From Acetofilamentum sp. (lineage in GTDB: Bacteria > Bacteroidota > Bacteroidia > Bacteroidales > DTU049): a DNA stretch of 32,797 nucleotides. The stretch is taken from NCBI GenBank assembly GCA_020720525.1, contig DYON01000003.1, positions 8,257 to 41,053 of the forward strand, given 5' to 3'. The position numbers and the translations under genes are program-made. Position 1 is the stretch's first letter. Each line of letters begins with the position of its first letter. The notes below the pieces were generated by a model. That model did not search any database, was not told the origin of the DNA, and saw only the letters and a list, made by a program, of their open reading frames with translations. Positions 7,628 to 18,900 of the stretch are shown here, piece by piece.

Positions 7628-9808
7628 TTACAGGTTCTCCAAGAGGAAATTCGTCATTTTATTGTACAAATGATAGCGCGTATATCCACCATAAATACCA
7701 TGATTTTTGTTGGGATACATAAACATTTCAAAATCTTTGTTGGCATTTACCAAAGCCGAAATCAAATCCATGCTGTTTTGTACATGCACGTTGTCGTCGG
7801 TGGTTCCGTGAACAAGAAAATACTTTCCTTTTAGTTTTTTGACGAAGTTGATAGGGGAATTTTTATCGTATCCATCTTCATTTTCTTGCGGTGTGCGCAT
7901 AAAACGCTCGGTGTAAATATTGTCGTAGTAGCGCCAATTGGTTACGGGAGCAACGGCAATGCCCGCCTTGAAGTAATCGGCTCCTTTGGTCATACATAAC
8001 GTACTCAGATAGCCACCAAAACTCCAACCAAAAGCACCAATGCGGCTTTTATCGACAAAGTCGAGCGAGCCCAAATACTTCGCAGTTTCAATTTGGTCTT
8101 GAACTTCGTATTTGCCAAGTTGGAGATAGGTGCATTTTTTGAACTCTTCGCCACGGCCTCCAGTGCCTCGGTTATCGACCGAAACAACAACATAGCCATT
8201 TTGCGCAAGCATTTCGAACCATGCAAAATCGAAATAGCCAAAACTGTTTTCAACTGTATTTACACCAGGTCCTCCGTACATATACATCAGCACGGGATAT
8301 TTTTTCCCAGCTTCCATTTTAGGTGGCTTAATCATCCAGCCATTCAGTTCAACATCTTCGGTTGTTTTGAAAGAGAAGAATTCCTTTTTGGCAAAATTGT
8401 ATTCGGTCATTTTTCCGTTCAACTCTGCATTGTTTTCGAGAACAACAACCGCTTTGCCAGTATTGTTGCAAATGGTGTATTTAGGAGCGGTGTTGGCATC
8501 GCTGAAATTGTCGATGTAGTACGAAAAGTCGGCACTAAAACTAATGTCGTGGGTGCCAATTTCGTTGGTGATTTTTTGCTTTTTGCTTCCATCCAAATTG
8601 ACAGAATAAAGCATAATATTCATGGGCCCATCTTCGAAAGACGTATAATACACTACGCGGTTTTTTTCGTCCACTCCAAGCACTGATGAAATATCGAAAT
8701 TGCCTGTGGTGAGCTGCTTGATTAGTTTTCCGGTCATGTCGAAATAGTAAATCTGGTTGTAGCCAGCTTTTTCGGAGCTGAAAATAAAACCGCTTCCATC
8801 TTTTAAAAATGTAGTGTTGTCGGTAATGTCAACATAGTATTTGTTGTCTTCGGAATACATAACTGTCAATTTTCCTGTCGATGCATCGGCTAGCAAAATG
8901 TCGAGATGATTTTGCAATCTGTTCAATCGCAAAATTGATAGTTTCCCTGGTTGATAAGTCCATTCGATTCGAGGAATATATTGGTCGGTTACCGATCCAA
9001 CGTCCATTTTTATCGATTTGGCACCAGCAACATCGTACATGTAAATATCGACCAACGAATTGTCTTCGCCAGCTTTTGGATATTTATATTTGTATTCTTC
9101 GGGATACAATTCTCCGTGAAAAGTGAGGGTGAATTCCTTTACACCCGATTCGTCCATGCGATAATAGGCAATATATTTTCCGTCGGGCGACCACGAAAAG
9201 CCTTTTGTGAAGCCAAATTCTTCTTCGTAAACCCAGTCGGTTGTTCCATAAATGATTTTATTCCATTCACCATCGGTTGTTACAGCAGTTTCTTTTGCCG
9301 ACGCGATGTCCATTACATATAAATTGTTGTCGCGTACATAAGCTACTTTTTTACCATCGGGGCTAAAATCGGGCAATCTTAAATTGCCGTCGCCAGGAAT
9401 TTTCACCAATGCTTTGGTGCTCATGTTGTAAACAAAATAATTCCCTTTAACACTATGTCGGTAAATGCTTTCAATGTCGGTTCCAACTATCAACAATGAA
9501 GCATCGCTGTTGAACGAATACTCTTCGATGCTTATTGATGAGCCTTCCCATTTCATTTCAGAACCAGAGGCAAGTGTTTTTGTTTCTTTGCCATCTTTGA
9601 AGGAATACATTACAATGGAATTCTTGTCGAGAATGGTGTAAGATTTTCCGTCGGGATAATTCTGAATGTCGGTTATCGATTTTGGATAAAAAACATAATT
9701 TACCCATATATCGGCAAGGGAAATGTCTTTTTGAGAATATGCCTGACGTGGAATTGCAACCCACGAAATCAGAACAACAAGAAATAGCTGAACGAATATT
9801 GCTTTCAT
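7628..9808 (-). CDS. S9 family prolyl oligopeptidase / dipeptidyl peptidase IV-like, secreted
   Basis: MKAIFVQLFLVVLISWVAIPRQAYS signal peptide (internal start at 9808), DPP-IV beta-propeller, GWSFGG nucleophile, DDNVH and NKNHGI for the Asp/His of the triad. Confidence 0.93.
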   Translation of the reverse strand: MKAIFVQLFLVVLISWVAIPRQAYSQKDISLADIWVNYVFYPKSITDIQNYPDGKSYTILDKNSIVMYSFKDGKETKTLASGSEMKWEGSSISIEEYSFNSDASLLIVGTDIESIYRHSVKGNYFVYNMSTKALVKIPGDGNLRLPDFSPDGKKVAYVRDNNLYVMDIASAKETAVTTDGEWNKIIYGTTDWVYEEEFGFTKGFSWSPDGKYIAYYRMDESGVKEFTLTFHGELYPEEYKYKYPKAGEDNSLVDIYMYDVAGAKSIKMDVGSVTDQYIPRIEWTYQPGKLSILRLNRLQNHLDILLADASTGKLTVMYSEDNKYYVDITDNTTFLKDGSGFIFSSEKAGYNQIYYFDMTGKLIKQLTTGNFDISSVLGVDEKNRVVYYTSFEDGPMNIMLYSVNLDGSKKQKITNEIGTHDISFSADFSYYIDNFSDANTAPKYTICNNTGKAVVVLENNAELNGKMTEYNFAKKEFFSFKTTEDVELNGWMIKPPKMEAGKKYPVLMYMYGGPGVNTVENSFGYFDFAWFEMLAQNGYVVVSVDNRGTGGRGEEFKKCTYLQLGKYEVQDQIETAKYLGSLDFVDKSRIGAFGWSFGGYLSTLCMTKGADYFKAGIAVAPVTNWRYYDNIYTERFMRTPQENEDGYDKNSPINFVKKLKGKYFLVHGTTDDNVHVQNSMDLISALVNANKDFEMFMYPNKNHGIYGGYTRYHLYNKMTNFLLENL

Positions 9809-9824
9809 AATTGGAAATTTAAGC

Positions 9825-9857
9825 CAAAAATACTTAAAAAATATGCCACAAACCAAA
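9825..9857 (-). promoter_or_regulatory. Putative promoter of the dipeptidyl peptidase gene
   Basis: Minus strand TTTG (9857-9854), 21-nt spacer, TATTTTTG (9832-9825), 16 nt before the ATG at 9808. Supports the internal start. Confidence 0.5.
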
Positions 9858-10011
9858 AAAATCGCCGAATACTGATTGAACACCGCCCAAAACTGATGTT
9901 ACCATGAACAACGGGTCGGCTGAATGTATCTTTACTACATAATTAATCACAACCGAATCCCGTAACCCTATATACATATATTATCTTCCTGGTGCTTTGT
10001 TCGTAAAACCC

Positions 10012-10044
10012 GAGGCTGTCTGTTCAACGACAGCCTCTTTTTTT
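10012..10044 (+). terminator. Orphan Rho-independent terminator in the intergenic region before citDE
   Basis: GAGGCTGTC-tgttcaac-GACAGCCTC followed by TTTTTTT; perfect 9-bp stem, no CDS ends upstream on this strand. Confidence 0.8.
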
Positions 10045-10089
10045 GTTTAATATCAATTGTTTTGTGCTGCTTTAAACGAAGAAAATTCG

Positions 10090-10097
10090 TAAGTTTG
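10090..10097 (+). promoter_or_regulatory. Putative -7 box (TAAGTTTG) for the citrate lyase genes
   Basis: TAAGTTTG matches TAnnTTTG, 24 nt before the ATG at 10121; no TTG at ideal spacing. Confidence 0.35.
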
Positions 10098-10120
10098 ACA
10101 CCGAATTAGAAGCAACTTTT

Positions 10121-11347
10121 ATGGATTCACAAAATGTTATTTCGTGTGGAAATACCGGACCCAAAGTCCGCTCCGATTGCCGCGTTTCGTTTGAATTAAC
10201 CTCAACTGGTGGGGTTCAAATTGAACTCAAAAGCAAAGTAAAAGCAATGTATGGCGAGCAAATTCTTAAGCTGACCAACGAGGTTGTTGGCTTTTATGGT
10301 ATCGAGCATTGCAGTCTTCTAATTGAAGACTCTGGAGCCTTGTCTCTTACGCTTGCAGCTCGCCTCGAAGCTGCAATTCGCAAAGCGATAGGTTCCGAAA
10401 AAGAATTTTTGATACCTTTTTTACCACAAAACAACTACTCAACCGAAAAAGAGCGTTACCGGTTTTCGAGGCTTTATTTGCCAGGCAATTCGCCTCAGCT
10501 GTTTATCAATGCCGGTATTCATCATCCAGATGGGATAATTCTCGATCTCGAAGATGCAGTAGCTCACGATAAAAAATACGAAGCATGTTTTCTGGTTCGT
10601 AATGCATTGCGCAACGTCGATTTCTATGGTTGCGAGCGAATGGTCCGAATCAATCAGATTCCACGCGGACTCGACGACTTGCCTTTCATAGTAAATCATG
10701 GTGTGCATCTCATTCTGGTTCCCAAATGCGAAAGTGCCGACCAGCTACATCAGGTAAACAATCGCATTCAGGAATTGCTCGACGATAAATCGCACAAAAT
10801 ATGGCTCATGCCCATTATTGAAAGTGCATTGGGTGTAATGCGCGCATACGAAATTGCTTCGGCGGCCGAAAATGTAGTTGCTTTGGCAATTGGTCTCGAA
10901 GATTTCACTGCCGATATGGGCATTCAACGCACCCGCGAAGGTGAAGAGTCGTTTGTTGCTCGAAACTTACTATCAATGGCTTGCAAAGCGGCTGGAATTG
11001 CTGCAATCGATTCGGTTTACAGCGATATTGACGACACCGAAGGTTTAATCAGCGCTATTAAAGTTTCCAAATCGCTTGGTTTCAGTGGAATGGGCTGCAT
11101 TCACCCTCGACAAATTCGAATTATTCATGAGTTTTATGGTCCCGAAGAAGCCGAAGTAGATAAAGCAAAAAAGATTGTTCTGGCATTCGACGATGCCACC
11201 GCTCGTGGACTTGGTGTGGTTTCGCTCGGTAGCAAAATGATTGATCCACCCGTTGTGAAACGAGCCATTCGAACCATCGATGTGGCTGTTAAAACTGGAA
11301 AATTAAACGCAAATTGGAAAGAGGAGGTGAACAATGAAGTACGATAA
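10121..11347 (+). CDS. Citrate lyase gamma (acyl carrier, CitD)-beta (CitE) fusion protein
   Basis: About 90 N-terminal residues (..GPKVRSDCRVSFELTSTGGVQIELKSKVKAMYGEQILKLTNEVVGFYGIEHCSLLIEDSGALSLTLAARLEAAIRK) resemble CitD; the rest (RFSRLYLPGNSPQLFINAGIHHPDGIILDLEDAVAHDKKYEACFLVRNALR...GMGCIHPRQI) is CitE/HpcH aldolase-like. Confidence 0.88.
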   Translation: MDSQNVISCGNTGPKVRSDCRVSFELTSTGGVQIELKSKVKAMYGEQILKLTNEVVGFYGIEHCSLLIEDSGALSLTLAARLEAAIRKAIGSEKEFLIPFLPQNNYSTEKERYRFSRLYLPGNSPQLFINAGIHHPDGIILDLEDAVAHDKKYEACFLVRNALRNVDFYGCERMVRINQIPRGLDDLPFIVNHGVHLILVPKCESADQLHQVNNRIQELLDDKSHKIWLMPIIESALGVMRAYEIASAAENVVALAIGLEDFTADMGIQRTREGEESFVARNLLSMACKAAGIAAIDSVYSDIDDTEGLISAIKVSKSLGFSGMGCIHPRQIRIIHEFYGPEEAEVDKAKKIVLAFDDATARGLGVVSLGSKMIDPPVVKRAIRTIDVAVKTGKLNANWKEEVNNEVR

Positions 11348-12893
11348 ATTAGTTCGCAATTCGCTGGGTCGTTTGGTACCAACTGTTGTAAATGGTGTAG
11401 CGCAAGTTCCGTTTATGGGCGTTGGAAAATACCGCCCAACAGGTCATAAAGCCGCTCCTCCAATTGTGAGTGCAGCCGATTTTCCTGCCGATGGCAACAA
11501 AGTTCTTTCTGGACTTAAGGATGCTTTAATTAAATCTGGTTTGCGCGATGGAATGACTATTTCATCCCATCATCATTTTCGCAATGGCGACCTTATAGCC
11601 AATCAAATTTTCGATATTGCAGCCGAAATGGGTGTGAAAAATCTGGTTTGGTTTCCAAGTGCCAGTTTTGAATGCCATTCGCCGCTGTTGAAATATCTCG
11701 AAGATGGTACCATTCACCATATTGAAGGGTCTATGAATGGTTCGCTAGGGCGTTTCACCTCTTCTGGAAAAATGCAGGGAATGGGAGTGCTTCGCTCGCA
11801 TGGTGGCCGCTACCAGGCTGTTCAGGATGGCGAAGTTCATATCGATATTGCTGTAATTGCGGCTCCAACTGCCGATTTCTTCGGAAATGCTACTGGCGAT
11901 CGTGGTCCTGCAGCATGTGGTTTGCTTGGTTTTGCTTTGGCCGATTCGCAATATGCCGATAAGGTGATTGTGGTTACCGACAATCTCGTTCCGTTTCCAT
12001 GTATTCCATGGCAAATTCAGGGCAACAATGTCGATCATGTTGTAGTTGTTGATAAAGTTGGAATTCCAGAGAAAATTGTAAGCGGAACTACCGAAATTAC
12101 CCGTAGCCCCGACCGATTGCTGTTGGCCGAGTGGTCGGCACAATTCTGCGAAGAAGCTGGTCTTATTCACGATGGCTTCTCGTTTCAAGCTGGTGCGGGT
12201 GGAACAGCCTTGAGTATTGGAGTTTATTTTACCGAAATTCTGAAGCGAAATGGCTGGAAAGCTGCTTTTGCTCGAGGAGGATCGAACAGATATCTTGTTG
12301 AAATGCTCGAAGAAGGTTATACCAAATTCATCCTCGATGGTCAAACATTCGATCTCGAAGGCGTGCGCTCCATGCGCGAGAATTGGAATCATGTAAACAC
12401 GTCTCCTTTCACTTCGTACAATTATCACGGCAAAGGCTTTTTTGCCCAATTTGTCGATATTGTAATTCTTGGCGCCACTGAGGTTGATGTAAATTTCAAT
12501 GCCAATGTGGTTACCCACAGCGATGGAGTACTACTTCATGGCATTGGAGGATGGCAAAACACCTTGTTTGGGAAAACAACCATTTTGCCGGTGCCTTTGT
12601 TCCGCGACCGCATGCCAGTTATTCTCGATGAAGTTACAACCATCACTGGTCCTGGCGAACTCATCGATGTGATTGTGACTGAACGTGGAATTGCAATCAA
12701 TCCACTTCGCACCGACCTGATTGAAAAAATGAAAGGCAGCAGTTTGCCCATCAAAACCATTCAGGAGCTGCAAGCCGAAGCCGAAGCCATTTGTGGCAAA
12801 CCAGCCAAACCAAAACTTACCGACGAACCCGTAGCTGTTATAAAATGGGTTGACGGAACCATTATTGATACGGTTTGGAAATTGGCTGAGTAA
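11334..12893 (+). CDS. citF: Citrate lyase alpha subunit (citrate CoA-transferase)
   Basis: NSLGRLVPTVVNG...YRPTGHKAAPPI...GLRDGMTISSHHHFRNGD...SHGGRYQAVQDGEVHIDIAVIAAPTADFFGNATG; overlaps the upstream stop by 14 nt (translational coupling). Confidence 0.95.
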   Translation: MKYDKLVRNSLGRLVPTVVNGVAQVPFMGVGKYRPTGHKAAPPIVSAADFPADGNKVLSGLKDALIKSGLRDGMTISSHHHFRNGDLIANQIFDIAAEMGVKNLVWFPSASFECHSPLLKYLEDGTIHHIEGSMNGSLGRFTSSGKMQGMGVLRSHGGRYQAVQDGEVHIDIAVIAAPTADFFGNATGDRGPAACGLLGFALADSQYADKVIVVTDNLVPFPCIPWQIQGNNVDHVVVVDKVGIPEKIVSGTTEITRSPDRLLLAEWSAQFCEEAGLIHDGFSFQAGAGGTALSIGVYFTEILKRNGWKAAFARGGSNRYLVEMLEEGYTKFILDGQTFDLEGVRSMRENWNHVNTSPFTSYNYHGKGFFAQFVDIVILGATEVDVNFNANVVTHSDGVLLHGIGGWQNTLFGKTTILPVPLFRDRMPVILDEVTTITGPGELIDVIVTERGIAINPLRTDLIEKMKGSSLPIKTIQELQAEAEAICGKPAKPKLTDEPVAVIKWVDGTIIDTVWKLAE

Positions 12894-12925
12894 TTTTGTA
12901 GCCATTATTCGCACTTAATTTCGAT

Positions 12926-12958
12926 AAAAAAAGGATGAGCATTTGCCCATCCTTTTTT
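12926..12958 (+). terminator. Rho-independent terminator between citF and the giant T9SS gene (probably bidirectional)
   Basis: AAAAAAAGGATGagcatttgcCCATCCTTTTTT, A-run and T-run on the two sides; the genes are convergent here. Confidence 0.85.
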
Positions 12959-12979
12959 GTTGTGTGTTGTCGATACTTT

Positions 12980-15900
12980 CTATCGAATCACCGACAACCT
13001 TCTAGTAAGCACCACCTCTTTGTATTCGAGTGTGTAGAAATAAATTCCTTGCTCGAGATTAGATGCGTCGAAATTGAAGGTGTTTTTGCCAGTTTGTCCA
13101 CTCATCTGAGTGCTCAGAATCTGCTCGCCCAGTGTGTTGCGCAACGTAATTACGCAGTTGCCTGGCTCGGGAAGCGTGAAGCTGATTTCGGTTTGTGCGG
13201 AGGTGGGGTTGGGAATGTTTTGCATCAATACAACTCCATTTTGAGTCATATCTTCAATACCAACTAAAGTAAGGTCAACACAAGTTGTATCGTTTGTTTT
13301 GTATGGGTCGCCGCTCAATAAGGTGTATGCACACAATGTGTAATCAATTGCAGGACCTGAATATGTTTGTGTGAATGTGAATGTGGCTGTGCTATCTGGA
13401 AGCAACGTTCCTGTCCAAGTTCCATTTTGAGGAGGATAACCCGTGTTCAGGCGATATGCCAATGGAATCGAATTTAAGGTGTCGGTTCCGAAGTTTTTGA
13501 TTCGAACTTGAACACTAGTCTGAACACCTGTTTGGGTTGTGCCAGTTGGAGTAATCACATCAACAATACCCGCATCAATTGCAACATTTGGAGCAAGTAT
13601 TTTGATATCGTCAATTGCAAAACCGTTGTAGGTTGTTGTGGAATTCGATTTAAAACCGAAGCGAAATTTCACACTACTGAACCCTGCAACAGCATCCAAT
13701 TTAATAAATGCAGGAGTCCATCCACCGGTATTTTTAGTCCATCCTGGTGTAGTCGAAGCATAAGAGTCGAACCAGTTGTACCCTTCCGGATCGTTGATGC
13801 CACCCAACGAAGCCCAAGTTGTTCCATTGTTGGTAGAATATTGAACATAGCCACCATCGAGATTTTCCTGAGCGTGAATCCAATAGTAAAAAGTGAGGTA
13901 GGCATCGTTAATACCAAAGAAGCTCATCGTTGGAGTGTAAATAAAACCACTAGCCGAGTTGGGATAATTCCCAGCAAGAATAGTAGCCCAAGCACTATCG
14001 GGACTGTGAGCTGTATTTATCACCGATGCTGTTGGCTTGCCATGTTGCCAAAGTGCAGGTGCATCGGTGTAAAGAATGGTTCCATCTTCTATGTCGTCTT
14101 CGAACATAGTAAATGGCGGTAGTCCATAGAATTGCGAGCACTTTTCGTCGTTGAATGTGTTCGAGTCGAGTAGTAAAACTGTTTTTACACATATATCATT
14201 CAACCCTGCAGCAACAGTTAAATCGGGTAAAGTTACAGAAGTGGTGTTGTCTGGGAATAATGTTCCAGTCCATGTGTAAGTTACAACTGGGTTGGAGTTG
14301 TGAGTATATTCAATTGGAATGGAATAAATTGTGTCGGATCCGAAGTTTTTAACGTTAACAATCACAGGAATTAATGAAGATTCTGATTGAATGTAATCGG
14401 GTTCTGTAATTGCAATCACGCCTGCATCGTTGTGCAATACTGGTGCAATTGTGATAGTGTAGTCTTCGGTCTCACCATAGTTATATGTTCCACAAGGAAG
14501 AACAGATGAGGCGGTTCCATTTTCAGTAACCACAACGCGCATTCTGGTATTGCCAATAGTAACAGTTGATGGAACAATCACAGTTCCAGTAATTGTTGCG
14601 CTTGCCAATGCTGGATAGCTACCACCAAATACTACTTCGCCTGGTTCTGCGAAAGTACCGTCTTGGTTGTAATCGATATAGACTTCGCAGTATCCAGTAT
14701 AATATGAAGCTGCATCATCAACAATAGTGACCGAAATTGGGTAGGTGCCTCCAGGAGCTATGTTTCCAGGTGCAACTGAAACAGAATAGTTTGTGTATGT
14801 ACCATTGTGAGGTGATGGAGATGTGTTGTTAATTCCTGCAAACGTTACATTGCCAAGATCTTCATCAGCAGTATATGTAGCAGCAGAAGTACAATATACC
14901 AGTGGACTATTGGTAACTGATTTATAAGCTGTATCATTTATTAGGATATTATCACTGGACAAAGTAGTGTATGCGGCAAATGAATAGGTATTATATGCCA
15001 ACAAATTTGCAGAAGTTGTAAAAGTGTAGATAGCAGTATCGCCTGGGTTAATTGGGCCAGGAATAACTTCCGAAACAGCAGCACCACCATTGATTGAATA
15101 ATTGACGGGGATATTGCTCTGTGTAGCAGTTCCAAAGTTTATCACTCTAACTGTAACACTCTCATGATTGCTTAAATCGATACCAGAATTGGGGTCGTCA
15201 ATTGCTATAACGCCAACATCTTCGGGAGGAGTTCCAGTAATAAATACTGTGTCTTCAACCACAGGCCCAGGGCAACCAGTTTTGTAAAGATTTACTTCAT
15301 CAATATACCAGCCAGTTCCCGCAACGCTACCATCCGACGAGAATGCAAAAGCAATTTCTAACTGAGTTCCACCATTAAGTGGTATTTTCCCAGAACTTAC
15401 AAAATAGGTGGTTGCGGTTCCGCCAAATGTACCAACAGTAGGTCCATAAGTGCATGACGCTAAAACTGGGTCGATGGTCAGGCTAGCTGTACCAGGATAC
15501 ACTCCAGTTGTAGGAGTGAAGTGAGTCCATGAGCCACCGTCTATCCTATAAGCCACTAGACCTCTATCGCAACAGTTTTCTGTATCATAACGATGTCTAA
15601 AACTTAAATCAATGCTATCACCAAAAACAGATAGTACTGGAGAAAATAATGCAGCGCTAGACTCATAATCTGGGTCTTCCATATAAGCAGTGCCTGCACC
15701 GGCATCGCTAGCCCAAGTCCAGTTGTAGGTTGTGTAACTAACGCAAGGAGTAGTAGCAGTCCAACCTTGCAAGTCGGTATCGAAAGTATAGTTGTATTCA
15801 AGCTCAGATGTGGATGCAACATAATAAATTGTGGTGTCAAACAATACTGGAGTTGTAAAAGAAGAACCTGTTTGCAAAAGTGTTGTAAGGGTTGCATCTG

Positions 15901-18900
15901 CATACCACTGAATGGTGTCGGCACTTGTTGCATTGAGTGTTGTTGAAGTTGCATATGGAATAGTTGCGTTAGTTACGCTAACTGTGCCTGGTGAATGCCG
16001 CGAAATTAAATTGAAATGAGCTGTATCGTTGAGCTGCAATGGATCGCCAGTTAATTCTAAGTAATAGGTAAAATGGAATAAACTGTCGATAGCACCAACT
16101 ATCATATTAACAGGAGTACTAAAAGTGAAAATAGCTGTATCGCCCGAAGGAATTATGTTAGGCACAGATTCAGAAACTGGAGTTTGACCATTTACAACAT
16201 AATATGCAGTAAGGTTTCCATTTATGGTGTCGGTACCATTGTTCAATATAGCAATACTGATTGGTTCAATGCCGAGGCTACATCCACCAGATGGAGTAAC
16301 ACCATACAAAAGAGCTGCCTCTTGCGCAGGCGCAGCGAATTCATCGGCTCCAATATCGGGAGTTGTTAAACTACGAATATCACTATCAATGTCATCGGTT
16401 ACAGATGCCAAAGGTGTTCCCTGATTATCTAAGGCAAGCGAAATGGAATGTAAATCGGTGTTAGAGAAAAATGAAGGGTAAACACTTACAGAGTTACTGT
16501 CTTTCAAAGTTGCGGCAACCCATGCAGATAGATTGGTTCTGTTAGCAGAATTATAATAACCAAGGTTCGTTCCAGTTGTGAACAGATTGTTGTAATCTGA
16601 TGTCAAACTTGTAGATGCGCTGTAAAAAGCATAACCACCACCATTGTTTGCAAATATATTATTGCGGAAATTGAAATTGTTGCTGTAATAATAATACATC
16701 GACCGACCATCGATTGTGCTTGTACTAAAACAGTTTACACTATTGTTGTAAATATTGTAATAGTTGCTGTAGTAAGCATACAAACCATAGGCTGTTGCTC
16801 CACCTCCAATGCTGATAAAATTATTGGCTATTTGTCCCTGAGTTGTAGCATCTCCATCGCAATAATACAAATAGAGCCCATAATACGTTGGATTGTTGAT
16901 TTTGTTTTTCTCAATGATCGAGTAATCACAGTAATTCAAGTAGAGTCCAGTAGAATAGGCGTATGTGGTGTTGGAATTTAGGTTATTTTCGCTAATTCTG
17001 AGATTTTTTTGGTTGTATGTGTAAATACCCGCAAAGTAGTAATTATTGAAATTGTTATTCTCAATCACGTTACCATTTTCCAATACAGTCGAAGATGTTC
17101 CATACATGTAAAGTGAATATGATCCATTGTTAAATGTGTTGTTTTTGATAACAATGTTGCTGTCGTTCGAAGAGCCAACATTATAAAAAAGGGCTTTATC
17201 AGATGAAGTGGATATGCTTACTGTGGGATTGGTGAAAATATTTCCTTCAAAAAGAATATTATTCGAATTGCCTTGTATAGAGACACATCTACTGTATGTC
17301 AATCCTTGGGCTAAGAATGTCATGTTTTTAAATTCCATGAATTTTGCACCTGCGAGACTTACAATGTAGTTCGAGCCAGAAGTAGTTGCAGAATCGCGCA
17401 AAACAACATCGGTAGCAATACCAGTGCTGCTTTGGAAAACAATACTAGCGTTGAGTCCATTGCCAGGGATTGCTCCACTAAAAGTCAACAAAGTATCGTA
17501 TGTACCCGAAGCAATTTCGAATATTGTTGTATCGCTGATACCACAGCTGTTGAGCTGAGCAATAACATCGGCAAAATATTGGAAATTTGTTCCGCCTGTT
17601 GGAACCAATGGGTCTATGGTATAAGTTCCAGATAGAACAGTGATACATGAAAAATAGGCTTCACTCAATGTATCGTTGATATTGTTGGGGTCAACTGAAT
17701 CGTTAGGCAGAGACGTCCAAACTGTTATGTTGTGTGTTCCAGCAGTTGGAAATGTTACTGTTCCGACAATAATATTCGATGAAATAGAATCTGGAAGCAA
17801 AGAGCCAGTAAAAGCAAAAGGTGTTTGAGCAACTCCATCTAGTTTCCACTCAATATTCGCTTTGGTGATTGTGTCGGTTCCATAATTCTTTATTTTCACT
17901 GTCATGTTGTATGGTGTTCCAACAACCGGCGCTGGCGATGTGGCTGGTTCAATTATAGCATACACTCCGGCATCTTCAGCTGCAGGAGTGTATTCGTCGG
18001 CTCCCATGTCGGGGCTGAAAAGGCTTCTAACCTGGTTGTCGATGTCATCAATAATTCCAACTGGAGCTCCTAAGTCGTTTAGAGCTGTCAATGTGGTGTG
18101 AAGATCTGTAGTTGATTGGAATTGAGGATTTATGCTCACCGAATTAGCATCCTGCGATGTCGCTGTTTGCCATGCTGATAAATCGGCACTGTTTGCTGAA
18201 TTATAATAGCCAAGGTTCGTTCCAGTTGTGAACAGATTGTTGTAATCTGATGTCAAACTTGTAGATGCGCTGTAAAAAGCATAACCACCTCCAGTGTTAG
18301 CAAATATATTGTTGTTTATTTTGCAATTGTTGGCGTAATAATAATAGAATGAGCTTCCTCCCGTTGTACTCGTACTGCTACAATTAATACTGTTGTGGTA
18401 GAAATTGAAATAGTTTGAATAATATGCATAAATACCGTAAGCAGTTGTTATTCCTCCAACGCTAATAAAGTTGTTCGAAATCGCACCTTGTGTAGTTGCA
18501 TCGCCATCTGAATAATTTAAATACAAGCCATAATACGTGGGTTGCACTATTTTATTTTTATTGATTTGAGCATAATCGCAATAGTTTAGACTCATTCCAA
18601 TTGTTGAAGCGTAGGTTGTGTTGGTAGATAAGATGTTTTTCTTTATTTGCAAGTTTTTCTGATAGTATGCATACAGACCTGAAGTATAATAATTTGAAAA
18701 TGTATTACCTTCAATAAGATTTCCGTTTTCCAGAGTTGTTGAATTAGTACCATACATATAAACACCATACGAACCGTTGGTAAATGTGTTGTTTATAATC
18801 ACAATGTTGCTATCAATCGACGCGCTGTAGTTGTGAATCAAAGCCATGTCGGTGCTGGTTGATGTTGCAACTGGTCCTTTTATGATATTTCCTTCAATCA

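Noticed and set aside
8093-8686. 197-aa ORF opposite the dipeptidyl peptidase
   Set aside because: Antisense to a conserved catalytic region; no start signals or family motifs.
11745-12518. 257-aa ORF opposite citF
   Set aside because: Shadow frame; citF is strongly supported on the other strand.
12935-13267. 110-aa + strand ORF overlapping the giant gene's 3' end
   Set aside because: Starts inside the citF terminator and is antisense to the T9SS sorting domain.
13508-14122. 204-aa + strand ORF inside the giant T9SS gene
   Set aside because: Opposite an uninterrupted 2.7-kaa reading frame with clear domains; no promoter or RBS seen.
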